In this document: positions 55,601 to 64,000 of the stretch, in pieces
How the letters are laid out: every line of letters starts with the position of its first letter
Position numbering within the stretch: the first letter of the stretch is position 1
Assembly (NCBI GenBank): GCA_905221605.1
Contig: CAJNDS010002601.1
Location: forward strand, 1,086,393-1,150,392
DNA from: Symbiodinium natans
Taxonomy: Eukaryota > Sar > Dinophyceae > Suessiales > Symbiodiniaceae
Direction of reading: 5' to 3'
Length of the DNA stretch: 64,000 nucleotides
The notes under the pieces: model-generated
Databases searched by the model: none
Seen by the model: the letters and a program-made list of their open reading frames with translations, nothing else
Told to the model about the DNA's origin: nothing
Made by a program: the position numbers and the translations under genes

Positions 55601-58600
55601 TAGTGCTTAGTGCTTGTTTCCTGCATTGCATGCCGCGAGGTAGCCTGCCGGCTGCCAGTACACCTGACACCTGAAAGTGCCGTCCCGTCTCCAACTAGCC
55701 TGATGAGCCTGGCCACCTAACAAGACTATACCATATTATTGTATGTCCCTGAGCCAAAACGTACCTAGACCCGACACACCCCTAAACCACAAACCCTACG
55801 AACATCGACAGCAATACCCCGCACCCTGGAAATCCTTGAAGCCCAGTTCAGTTCCGTCTGGGGCCGCCCACACGCTCGGAGCAGGTTGTCGACCGGTACA
55901 GAAGGGGTTGTTCTCCGGGTACGAGGCCATGACGACCTCATTTTGTAGGGGACATGGGTGCAGGGTGGTGAGAACCCTCAACGGGGGGGATGGCATGCTG
56001 GAAGGTTTAGGTTTGGAGTCGCACCTCCTCAACCCTAAACCCCAAACCCCAAACCCCAAACCCTAAACCCTAGATGATCCCTTAGTATTTCAAATCCCAG
56101 AAGCAAGAGGGTGCTACTATCGCCACCATATTTGGGCTTCTACGGGGAGCCTTACAGGGATCCTTTCTTGGTAGCCCAGCAACCATATTACAATAAGGGC
56201 ACCCTTTTTGGGGCTGGTTACTTCATAAGGGAACCTTGAACCCAAAATTGGGAAAAAGGTACCACTGGGCTACTAAGATTTCCTCCACTCCCCTCAAGCT
56301 CCCAGTTTCCGTACGCGCGTTGGGGCTTTAAGGTGTTCAGGGTTTCGGGGCTTAGGAGTTCCGGACCTTTGCAAGGCCCAGAAAAAAACTGAAACCCTGA
56401 ACTCAGGCAGGCGAAAGAATTCCAGCGGTTCTTGCTTCCTGGTAGGCAGGGGTCGCCAGGGGCCTGGCGAGACCGCCACGCGTGGTTGCTTCAACCTGCT
56501 TAGCAGCTTGGGCTTGTGGCGGAAGGTTGAGTTGAGGTATAGGGTTTAGGGTTTAGGGTTTAGGGTTTAGGGTTTAGGGTTGAGGGTTGAGGGTTTAGGG
56601 TTGAGGGTTGAGGGTTGAGGATTGAGGGTTGAGGGTTGAGGGTTGAGGGTTGGGGGTTGAGGGTTCAGGGTTTAGAAGGTTCCTGTCGTCTGTAGAAGCA
56701 CAAGATACGTTCGTGACCTGTCCAACAAGTGGCCTCAAGGGTGGGCACCATAGTCCCTTAGCCATTACTTTTCAGCCTAAACCCTGAACCCTAAACCCTA
56801 AGCCCTAAACGTTTAAAACAACTAAAAACAGTCCATATCCACATGATCTAGACACCTTGAACTCACCACTTCTTTTTCAAGTGCCCGACCTGCGGCCAAA
56901 GGCCACAAAACGAACCCCCAAACCCGCGTTTGGCCCCAAACCCCCCCTAAACCCGAAACGCTAAACCTCCAACCCCTCAAGCCCCCCAGCACTGAATCAA
57001 GGCCTAACTCCTAAATTCTGCAACCTGATACCCCTAATCCCTAATCTACCCTAAACCCTAACCCTAAACCCTGAACCATAAACCCAAACCCTAAACCCAA
57101 ACCCCAAACCCTAAACCCTAAACCCTAAACCCTAAACCCTAAACCCTAAACCCTAAACCCTAAACCCTAAACCCTAAACCCTAAACCCTAAACCCTACTA
57201 TTTGCTTAAGAGCCACCTAAAAAACAAGAATCAGAATCCCTATATTGCCCTTAGAAAGAAGAACTTTTATCTTTTAATTGCTTCCTTGTCTGTTTTGGGG
57301 GGTGGTTCTGAAACCAATAGTAGCAATCGCGAAATCCCCTGAACCTGAAACCCTGACACTCGTAAACTCTGAGCCCAGAGGCACGCTTCACCCCAAAAAC
57401 CCTCCATACAGACCCGAAGCCCTAACCCCAAAGCCAGAAACCCTGAAACCCTACAGCTCTAAACCCCAAAACCTTAAACCCTAAACCCTAAACCTAAACC
57501 CTAAACCCTAAACCCTAAACCCTACAAGGCGGGCCTCCAGAGCCCTGGTCCGCACCCCACGTACAAAGCCGCCCCGACTGGAACCCACCTCGCAGTGGGT
57601 TTAGGGTTTGGGGTTTAGGGTTTAGGGTTTAGGGTTTAGGGTTTAGGGTTTGGAGTTTAGGGTGTACAGACCACAAAGCATCACACAATCTAATTAAAAC
57701 AACCAAGATCTGCAGCTTGCCTTAATCTCGACCGCAACTCCCGCGTTGATCACGTGGCAATCCTCGATGGCAACGTCTTGCACCTTGTTGCATTTGCGCT
57801 CCGTCATCGAAAAGCGCACACGGGTTCAAGCGTAACGCTTGGACTGTAAGGTTTGGGTGTGGGGTCTTGGCTTGCTGGACTGGGGCTGCAACTAAGATTT
57901 AAGCGAAAGCTGCACACAAACACAGAAGCATCAGCCTGGATAAACGAGCGAGCACGACAGCTCGGGTGAACTTGTCGGCTTCGGAATTGGGGCGAATTGG
58001 GGGTCTCGTCTCAAGCAAAATCAGCGACGAAAAAAACCAGCACGAGAGTTGTGGTACTAGTCTTGCTACTCTTCTTCGATTTCATGAGCCCCCTGCTTGT
58101 CTCGAGCTTTCTCACTCTGATGAGAACTCGGAAGGAAGATGTCGGTGTGGAATCACCCAAACCTTTTTGTAACAGCGTCTCGATGGGTTGACCCAACCCC
58201 AGGCCGGCATCCAGAAGATGCTGCTCGCATGTGCATCTGCTCTGGCTCTTGCATGGCTCCGGGCGCCCTAAACCCTGAACCCGGAACCCGGAACCCTAAA
58301 CCCTAAACCCTAAACCCGAAACCCGAAACCCTAAACCCCAAACCCTAAACCCCTAAACCCCTAAACCCCTAAACCCCTAAACCCCTAAACCCCTAAACCC
58401 CTAAACCCCTAAACCCCTAAACCCCTAAACCCTTAAACCCTAAACCCTAAACCCGCTTACACCCCAAGCCAGAAAGATGCCCATCTCGCAACCAACGGCA
58501 CCCAAGCCTTGCAGCTGCTTGGCACCCATGCCAGTGGCTTAGGGTTTAGGGTTTAGAGTTTAGGGTTTAGGGTTTAGGGTTTAGGGTTTAGGGTTTAGGG

Positions 58601-61600
58601 TTTAGGGTTTAGGGTCTGACCCTGAGGCATGCATTTCTAGGATGGCCCTCAAGACCCTCTGACAAGATATGCCTAAATGTGATCCTCTGAAACCCAATAG
58701 GGAAAATATAGCATTTTTCAAGGGCCTACCTAGACCTTAAACCCGAAACCCTAAACCCTAAACCCTCAACCCTGTGCACATCACCACAAAAGCTAAAACC
58801 AGCTGCAGGACAAGTAAGGGACCAGCAAGGTCCGAGTTTGCCAACTCCTGCAGCCTACAGATACAAATAATCTGGCTTTGATATATTTCGGGCCTGGGAT
58901 TCAGGTTTTAGGGTTTAGGGTTTAGCTACTTAACCCGGTATCAAAGCATATGCGCCAGAAACCAATATATAATGCGCAAGGACATTCCGCGGACTCTGCA
59001 CAGCTGCGGCTCCTGGATGCAAGCTACCACCGCATGTCACACCGCTATTGGTGATTGGAGCCAAAACACCACGAACCATGAGACTTGACATGCAAGCGAA
59101 ATTTGGCCTAAAGGCTCAACATAACTCAGGCAGTACAGGCTGGCTACCGCAAAGCAAGTGCTACAAAGCCGATACTCGGATAGCTTCAGGTTGCATGGCA
59201 GCAAGCCGTATCGACGCCACTGTCGGTCAATTGTGATTTTACGTCTTTCGTAAATCGTTTGGACATCTCGTCGGAACTGCGCGTTTTGTACTCTAACATC
59301 GAAAAAAGAAGCCTGTCTCATGTTGTACCGATTCGATTTCGTTGCTTTGCACTAAGCATAGGACTCATTTTTTCTGAGGGGCTCGGAGGGGTTGTAGGGT
59401 TAAGGGTTCACCTGGCCTGCACACTCTAAAAGTCCTAAACCCTAAGCCCTAGACCCTCTAACCCCTGGATTGAACCCTGAGCCCGAAAAACCCACCGACA
59501 ACCCCAGCCCTAAGTACTCAGTGCTGACCCCCTGAACCTTGAACGCCAGGCCCTGAAACTTTCACCCGAGTGCAAAACCCACACACAGAAGACCAACCCT
59601 AAATACCTGGAAGCCCTTAAGTCCAAAACACCGGAAGCCAGAGCCAACAAACACCCTTTGTCAAAGCATGTGTCTACCATGACCTAGATCTTCCCAAGCC
59701 CATAAACCATCAACCCAAAGCCCTAAACCCGACACCCGAAACCCTACAAGCCTCAAGCCTCAAGCCTCAACCATCATTAAACCCCAAAACCCTAAACCCT
59801 AAACCCTACACCCTAAACCCTAAACCCTGAACCCTAAACCCTACACCCTAAACCCTAAACCCTAAACCCTAAACCCTAAACCCTAAACCCTAAACCCTAA
59901 ACCCTAGGCTGCGGGCCTGCGGATGAGAGCTTGAAGCTTCAAGCCCCGGAAGCCCCCACAAAACCCTGAACTGCGCCGTAAACCCTCCTACACCCGCAAA
60001 CTGCCCCATAAACCCTCTTCAAGCCCCCCCAAACCCACCCTAAACCCTAAACCCTAAACCCTAAACCCTAAACCCTAAACCCTAAACCCTAAACCCTAAA
60101 CCCTAAACCCTAAACCTTCAGAGCAGCCGAGGAGTGGACTCCCCCAGACATCTCCGAGCCCACCGTGAAGGCCGCGGCGTTGCATCCCCTGGCGTCTCAT
60201 TGCTGAGGGCTTACTGGGTTTAGGCTTAGTTCAGTTTAGGCTTATTCGGTTTGGGGATTAGGGTTTAGGGTTTAGGGTTTAGGGTTTAGGGTTTAGCTTT
60301 TAGGGCTACTAGGGTTTAGGGTTTAGGGCTGTTAGGGCTGTTAGGGCTGTTAGGGCTGTTAGGGCTGTTAGGGCTGTTAGGGCTGTTAGGGCTGTTAGGG
60401 CTGTTAGGGCTGTTAGGTTTAGATTTAGGGCTTCGGGTCCAAACCCTGAACCCCAAATCCAAGACTAGCAGCACAATCCTTGCCCCCAACACACGAAGGC
60501 AGCTATCCAGCTTGGTGCTCAACTTAGGGTTTGGGGAGTTTAGGGTTTAGGCTTCAGGGTTCAGGGTTTAGGGTCTAGGGTTCAGGGTTTGGCGCTCCCC
60601 AGTCGATCACCCACAACTGCATGTTTTGACATAAACGAAGCCTCCTGGAAGCAAATCGAGAACTTTCCGATGATCAAATATTCCTTCAGGTCTGAGCTCA
60701 TGAGCCTCTGTACAGCTTTGGCTGAAGCAACAGAGAAGACATCGGCAAGATCGACTTGCTCCCAGAAAGCTTCGTTTGCGTTTAAAATGGCATAGTGGGT
60801 GAGGGGGGGGGGAGGGGGGAAGGGGGGACGCTCCCGTTAAGGATGGCTCGCAGCACGCTATGAACCGCGAAGTCCTGCCGAACGCAAAGCCGGCCACATC
60901 GTGGTTTAAGGCATGGACAGACATCGTGCCAAGCTCGGGCCGACAAGGGCCCAGAACGCTGTGCCGACAGGTTTCGGGTTTAGGGTTGCCCAACTTCGTC
61001 TTGACTCCCGGAACAAACCAACAATGGCATACATTCTGGGTAAAGACGTCTCTGATTACACCCTAAACCCTAAACCCTAAACCCGAGAGCCTCGTCTGTC
61101 GCACGGCCACCCGACGGATGGTGATGTTTTCGGTGGCCATCGCCAGCCCTCGCCTTGTTGGGTTTAGGGTTTAGGGTTCAGGGTTTAGGGTTTAGGGTTT
61201 AGGGTTTAGGGTTTAGGGTCTAGGGTCTAGGGTTTAGGGTTTAGGGTTTAGGGTTTAGGGTTTAGGGTTTAGGGTTTAGGGTTTAGGGTTTAGGGTTTAG
61301 GGTTTAGGGTTTAGGGTGTGGCAGGTTCCTTGTTCAGAGCTTAGGGCTTGAGGGGTTTAGGGCTTAGGGGGTCTGTTTTTACAATGTTTTCAGGGCTTCG
61401 GGCTTTAGGGTGCATACCGAGCCGTCGATCCTAAAGTCAAGGGTTTAGGTTTTAAGGTTAAGGGTTAAGGGTTTAGGGTTTAGGGTTTAGGATTTAGGGT
61501 TGAGGGTTGAGCCCTCAATGCCTACTTAATTCGCTTCCCCTGAACCCCTCGACAGGAAAGCGCAGGTTTGTTTCATGGGTTTGGGGTCTTGGTGCTTGCT

Positions 61601-62812
61601 TTTCCTGTTGTTTCAAGAGTAAGATGGCTTCATGAACTAAACCCTAGACCCTAAACCCCAAACCCTCAACCCTAAACCCTGAGCCCCAAGCCCCAGATTG
61701 CGCAATTCGTCCAAAAGCTCAGGCGTGCGCTTCGTTCTTAGGATGCTTTCGGGCTGAGCCTTCGGAACCCTCAACCCAGGAACCCGGACCCCTAACCCTA
61801 AACCCTAAACCCTAAACCCTAAACCCTAAATCCTAAACCCTGAACCCTGAACCCTGAACCCTGAACCTTAAGCCCTAAACCCTAAACCTGTTTCAGGGCT
61901 CGATTCGGGTCATTGACCCCTATGTTGAACACACAAAGCCCCCAACCCCTAAGCTTAGGCTGCTTCCCCCTAAAACCCCTACATCCATCCTAGACCCTTG
62001 TATCCTAAACCCCAAACACTACACCCTAAACCCTGAACCCTAAACCCTGAACCCTGGACCCTGAACCTTGAGCACCCGCGCCCGAAGCAATCCCACCCGC
62101 TCTTCACGGCCACCGCATCATCCCCGGTCTGGAAGTAGCAATCCTCCCACCGGCAAACCCTAAACCCTAAACCTCAAACCGAGGTCAGCTTAGGGGCTTT
62201 CACGTTCCTCAACTGTGGTGCTTAAGCCCGGCAAAAGCCCAAAGTTTGGTGTGTAAAGAAGTAATTGAGGTTTCGGTGAAGTTTCGGGGACCAAAGTAGC
62301 CTCATTTTAGTCTAGGGTCCCGGGTTTAGCGGCTTTGAGTGCTGAATGCCACAATCAAAGTCCAGGCACAACGCACTTTCCATCTAAAGCCCTCAGGCCA
62401 AAACCCTAAACCCTAAGGCCTAAAGCACTAAGGCCTAAACCCTACCCCCTTGGTGAGCAGAAGATTCGGGGGCCATGGACTGCCCAGTAGCGAAAAGAAA
62501 AGTGTGCCTTTTTGGTGTGTAGTTCGGGGATTAGGGTTTCGGGTTTAGTTTAGGGTTTAGGGTTTAGGGTTTAGGGCTTTGGGCTTAGGGCTTAGGGCTT
62601 AGGGCTTAGGGCTTAGGGCTTAGGGCTTAGGGCTTAGGGCTTCGGGCTTAGGGTGTAGGGTTTAGGGCTTAGGGTTTAGGGAATTTTGAACGCGAGCCTA
62701 GGGTTTAAGGCTCAGAGTTTCGGGTCAAAAAGTAGCTTCCTCGATGAGCACGTGCCGGCTAGAATCTGGATTCACGCCGTCCGTGTTGGTCGGGCGGACG
62801 GGGGGGTCCCAC
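52534..62812 (-). CDS. Gene G: GH28 polygalacturonase-like enzyme, 9-10 exons, 5' part missing
   Basis: Minus-strand exons 62740-62812, 62076-62143, 61091-61153, 60140-60188, 57721-57783, 57535-57588, 55818-55936, 55179-55229 and 53397-53463, possibly 52534-52656. All eight junctions are in phase, with GA, GT, GC, GT, GC, GC, GT and GT donors. Motifs appear in family order: NTDGVNPDSS, TGDDAVAVKSGWD, NITIRR, GSEMSGG, IEDC, RGGFVRGV, DLTFEDIHI. GH28 enzymes hydrolyse alpha-1,4-galacturonan; NTD and DD carry the catalytic aspartates, and both are intact. The usual GHG and RIK motifs are not obvious (SEMSGG and EIK occupy those places, as in the unusual plant-type subfamily). The N-terminal third is absent. 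Confidence 0.85.
53397..53463 (-). CDS. Gene G exon 9
   Basis: Acceptor TTGCCGAG|C, donor ACGCAG|GTTTCG. Encodes NVTVLRLDARSGLWSVAQG then TTQ, a late beta-helix strand. Confidence 0.7.
54270..54421. mobile_element. Dispersed element with CTTAGGGTAG / CTACCCTTAG ends
   Basis: Starts CTTAGGGTAGCTGCATGGTC and ends CTACCCTTAG, imperfect inverted repeats about 150 bases apart. The interior words 'catggtccctt', 'ggccct' and 'cccttatacc' recur at 20720-20820, where they surround CCCTAAA-like units. Confidence 0.45.
55179..55229 (-). CDS. Gene G exon 8
   Basis: Acceptor CAGAGAAG|G, donor GGCGG|GTGTGC. Encodes SDLTFEDIHIRGPTVG, a beta-helix coil. Confidence 0.75.
55259..55445. repeat. TTTAGGG array within a gene G intron
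   Basis: About 120 bases of exact TTTAGGG followed by CTTAGGG, TTTAGAG and TTCAGGG variants. It begins 30 bases before gene G exon 8 on the minus strand. Confidence 0.95.
55818..55936 (-). CDS. Gene G exon 7
   Basis: Acceptor CAAAATGAG|G, donor GCGGG|GTATTG. Encodes VVMASYPENNPFCTGRQPAP and TELGFKDFQGA, the loop and strand preceding the C-terminal coils. Confidence 0.7.
56577..56664. repeat. TTGAGGG block
   Basis: About twelve TTGAGGG units, with occasional TTTAGGG and TTGGGGG. Another homogenised variant. Confidence 0.9.
57195..57323. mobile_element. MITE family B, copy 2, at the edge of a CCCTAAA array
   Basis: CTACTATTTGCTTAAGAGCC at the left, 'ggtggttctgaaaccaatagtag' at the right. The left end directly continues a 90-base CCCTAAA array (57103-57194). 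Lies in the gene G intron between exons 6 and 7. Confidence 0.75.
57535..57588 (-). CDS. Gene G exon 6
   Basis: Acceptor ACTGCGAG|G, GC donor CTGGAG|GCC. Encodes VGSSRGGFVRGVRTRALE. RGGFVRGV matches the conserved RGGYVRxI strand. Confidence 0.82.
57721..57783 (-). CDS. Gene G exon 5
   Basis: Acceptor TGCAACAAG|G, GC donor ATTAAG|GCA. Twenty-one codons: VQDVAIEDCHVINAGVAVEI then K. VQDVAIEDC follows SEMSGG directly in the spliced frame, as in family members. Confidence 0.85.
58349..58432. repeat. CCCCTAAA 8-mer array
   Basis: About ten CCCCTAAA units, complement of the TTTAGGGG block at 43656. In the intron between gene G exons 4 and 5. Confidence 0.9.
58930..59400. other. Unique 470-base stretch in a gene G intron, minus-strand frame open
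   Basis: 59037-59321 on the minus strand is open for 94 codons (VQTIYERRKITIDRQWRRYG, hydrophobic C-terminal half). It has no telomere arrays and is unlike the exons in length. Unrecognised; perhaps an inserted element. Confidence 0.3.
60140..60188 (-). CDS. Gene G exon 4: GSEMSGG motif
   Basis: Acceptor GACGCCAG|G, donor GGGGGA|GTCCAC. Encodes GCNAAAFTVGSEMSGG, a diagnostic motif of this subfamily. The plus strand also reads an open, protein-like frame here, but motif and phase decide for minus. Confidence 0.88.
60326..60415. repeat. GGGCTGTTA 9-mer array, 10 units
   Basis: Ten exact units, the reverse complement of the CCCTAACAG array at 46878-46985. The apparent protein here is a repeated tripeptide translation. 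Confidence 0.95.
60589..61066. other. Unique stretch with a G-rich run, open frames on both strands
   Basis: 60625-60795 (plus) reads ACFDINEASWKQIENFP, and 60607-60993 (minus) is open across a GGGGGGGGGAGGGGGG tract. It lies in the intron between gene G exons 3 and 4. No family recognised. Confidence 0.3.
61091..61153 (-). CDS. Gene G exon 3
   Basis: Acceptor CCAACAAG|G, GC donor ACGAG|GCTC. Encodes GLAMATENITIRRVAVRQT; ENITIRR aligns with the conserved strand after KSGWD. Confidence 0.8.
61161..61318. repeat. TTTAGGG array 8 bases from gene G exon 3
   Basis: About 158 bases, nearly all exact TTTAGGG with two TCTAGGG units. In gene orientation it forms the end of the intron before exon 3, which begins at 61153. 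Confidence 0.95.
62076..62143 (-). CDS. Gene G exon 2: catalytic DD motif
   Basis: Acceptor GGTGGGAG|G, donor GCGCGG|GTGCTC. Encodes DCYFQTGDDAVAVKSGWD then CFGR. GDD is the second GH28 catalytic motif, and KSGWD is typical of the plant/bacterial subfamily. Confidence 0.9.
62581..62643. repeat. CTTAGGG block
   Basis: Nine uniform GGGCTTA units. Same variant as at 51217. Confidence 0.9.
62740..62812 (-). CDS. Gene G exon 1 (visible): catalytic NTD motif
   Basis: Acceptor GATCTGAG|G, GA donor ATCGAG|GAAGC. Encodes WDPPVRPTNTDGVNPDSS and RHVLIE. NTDG is the first GH28 catalytic motif. Two bases of the first codon come from an upstream exon not found in the window. Confidence 0.88.
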
Positions 62813-62826
62813 CTCAGATCATTCTT

Positions 62827-63111
62827 TTAGGGTTTAGGGTTTAGGGTTTAGGGTTCAGGGTTCAGGGTTCAGGGTTTAGGGTTTAGGGTTTAGGGTTTAG
62901 GGTTTAGGGTTTAGGGTTTAGGGTTTAGGGTTTAGGGTTTAGGGTTTAGGGTTTAGGGTTTAGGGTTTAGGTTAGGGTTTAGGGTTTAGGGTTTAGGGTT
63001 TAGGGTTTAGGGTTTAGGGTTTAGGGTTTAGGGTTTAGGGTTTAGGGTTTAGGGTTTAGGGTTTAGGGTTTAGGGTTTAGGGTTTAGGGTTTAGGGTTTA
63101 GGGTTTAGGGT
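62827..63111. repeat. Longest telomere-type array of the window
   Basis: About 285 bases of TTTAGGG with three TTCAGGG units and one six-base slip. It starts 15 bases from gene G exon 1, so the intron before that exon ends in repeat. Confidence 0.95.
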
Positions 63112-63259
63112 ATCGGGTCTTGGGGCTTGGGGCTTGCAGTGGAAGGGTCGAAGGGTTGTGGGGGTTCGAGGTTCAACCCTAAACCCTAAACACCAAACCC
63201 TAGAAAAAACCCTAAAACCCTAAACCTGAACAGTAAACCCTAAGCCCTAAACACTAAAC

Positions 63260-63307
63260 CCTTTGAGCAACTGTTCGATCTTGCTTCGCCTCGCAACTGC
63301 TCAGCTT
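63260..63307 (-). CDS. Gene H exon 3 (tentative), donor in a telomere-like unit
   Basis: Acceptor CAGCCAAG|A, encodes KLSSCEAKQDRTVAQR, donor CAAAGG|GTTTAGTG, where GTTTAG belongs to a diverged repeat unit. Confidence 0.4.
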
Positions 63308-63799
63308 CTTGGCTGTTTTCGCAGACTGGCCTTGATGATGATCTTCAGCCAAAGTAAGCGTGAACCTCTGGAAAATTCGATCTCACTTTGTCACGAAGCC
63401 GATCCTTGTCATTTGGTGGGATACCAGCAATCCCAGCCCAACCGTGGTGGTCTTCCCAGTACTGAGTTCTCGCACGCTTTGCACGTGATGCTTGGGAACC
63501 CACCACTTCCCAGATGAGTTCCATGAACTGCTGCGTCAGAGCCGTAGATGTAAAGGACATCTCCGCAGCATCCTCCTGACATGGAGGGTGATGTCACATG
63601 ACGGTTCAAACATTTCTGGCCTGTATGCCTGCACGTAAGTCTGGCGATCCTATGACCAAACCTGTTCAGGGTGTAGCAACACTGCGTCCTGAATGAGACC
63701 CTGGACTTTTCGCAGAATGCCGCAAGCATCCTGCTCTATGTAATTGTCCATGAGGTAGCGCTTGCCTGGCCATGTTGTGCGTAGCGAAAACGCGGTCAT
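63260..63799 (-). CDS. Gene H: unknown protein, 5' end with 3 exons
   Basis: Exons at 63662-63799, 63366-63575 and 63260-63307, all joined at phase 0 with GT-AG introns of 86 and 58 bases that lack telomere repeats. ATG at 63797-63799; ten bases upstream is TATTCTCGCAG|T, a possible spliced-leader acceptor. The 132 codons encode a soluble, charged protein (TTWPGKRYLMDNYIEQDACG, TQYWEDHHGWAGIAGIPPND). I recognise no domain. It lies just upstream of gene G on the same strand; it could be the true 5' end of G's transcript or a separate gene whose later exons I miss. Confidence 0.55.
63366..63575 (-). CDS. Gene H exon 2
   Basis: Acceptor CTCCATGTCAG|G, 70 whole codons (EDAAEMSFTSTALTQQFMEL, RAKRARTQYWEDHHGW), donor CCAGAG|GTTCAC. 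The longest exon in the window. Confidence 0.6.
63662..63799 (-). CDS. Gene H exon 1
   Basis: 46 codons from ATG, MTAFSLRTTWPGKRYLMDNY to VLLHPEQ, donor GAACAG|GTTTGG. The frame is also open upstream of the ATG to the acceptor CAG at 63811. Confidence 0.55.
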
Positions 63800-63811
63800 T
63801 GATCTATCACT

Positions 63812-64000
63812 GCGAGAATACCCTTTTGTGGGGTCTCTTTAAGGGAATTCCACTATTTTGGGGGGGTTTAAAAAGGGGTAGCCTTTTTTTGGGAAATACC
63901 ATATAGCGCTTTGGGTGCGGAGTCAACTCATAGTGTTAGCACGGGAGGAGAAGCTGCGAGAAACAGTGAGAGCCAAGTTGCATTTGTCTAAGTCATCACG
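63812..64000. other. Right edge: upstream flank of gene H
   Basis: Unique AT-richer sequence with a 'ggggggg' run and T-runs on the plus strand (63855-63895). No telomere arrays and no gene seen; it would hold the upstream intergenic or 5' part of gene H. Confidence 0.4.

Noticed and set aside
58470-58507. Possible gene G exon reading GLGAVGCEMG
   Set aside because: It resembled the GSEMSGG region, but the exon at 60140-60188 carries the exact motif and fits the phases on both sides, leaving no room for this one. It is a reminder that short GC-rich spacers give chance matches.
60316-60522. Frame with a repeated Asn-Ser-Pro tripeptide
   Set aside because: A direct translation of the 9-mer GGGCTGTTA array; the period is a multiple of three so it stays open.
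1-64000. True chromosome end
   Set aside because: Arrays are short, occur in both orientations throughout, and flank coding exons; neither window edge is pure repeat.
1-64000. CRISPR array
   Set aside because: Repeats are heptamers in variable tandem number with irregular spacers, in DNA with spliceosomal introns.
1-64000. Assembly artefact from collapsing telomeric reads
   Set aside because: Possible in principle, but collinear exons with matching phases for genes A, Z and G across many arrays argue that order and orientation are real; array lengths may still be inexact.

Overview
The window looks like nuclear DNA of a dinoflagellate, most likely a Symbiodiniaceae/Suessiales relative. Four things point there: Arabidopsis-type telomere heptamers (TTTAGGG/CCCTAAA) used as an interspersed repeat; spliceosomal introns with GT, GC and GA donors in similar numbers, always ending in AG and usually before a G; small exons; and protein families I recall as common in Symbiodinium (ubiquitin-like plus ankyrin proteins with a PRFRQRLL motif, short PDZ proteins starting with a Cys run). 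The species is an inference. No long open reading frame here is a gene: the long ones are translated repeats. The coding content is hidden in exons of about 23-210 bases, nearly all on the minus strand.

From the left edge: gene A (616-4108, minus) is a ubiquitin-like/ankyrin protein with seven phase-consistent exons that probably runs off the left edge. Gene P (about 7.8-14.2 kb, minus) carries the N-terminal part of a pectinase-like (GH28-type) protein. Gene K (20.47-22.0 kb, plus) is a weaker candidate of two or three exons. Gene Z (40388 down to 25283, minus) is a PDZ protein with a start codon, a Pro/Ala linker, a first PDZ domain with one segment not found, and a second PDZ domain traced across five exons. 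From 40.4 to 52.5 kb I find no certain gene, only repeats, a TIR element and isolated coding islands. Gene G (about 52.5-62.8 kb, minus) is the catalytic and C-terminal part of a GH28 polygalacturonase-like enzyme in nine well supported exons. Gene H (63260-63799, minus) is an unknown protein starting just upstream of G.

The introns of A, P, Z, G and K, and the DNA between genes, are packed with short CCCTAAA and TTTAGGG arrays in both orientations, well over a hundred blocks, separated by unique spacers. Many spacers are the exons. Some blocks are homogenised variants (8-mers, 9-mers, CTTAGGG, TTGAGGG, TTTGGGG). Two short introns of H and one of Z lack the arrays. Several MITE-like families occur; some copies are interrupted by telomere arrays, and two TIR elements have themselves inserted into arrays.

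The main observation is a gene-bearing region whose introns are largely built from telomere-type repeats. The repeat can supply its own splice sites: GTTTAG starts with GT and ends with AG, and at least one exon-intron junction (31481) lies inside the repeat. All exon calls were made by eye from reading frame, splice dinucleotides, phase and family motifs; no search or transcript data were available.
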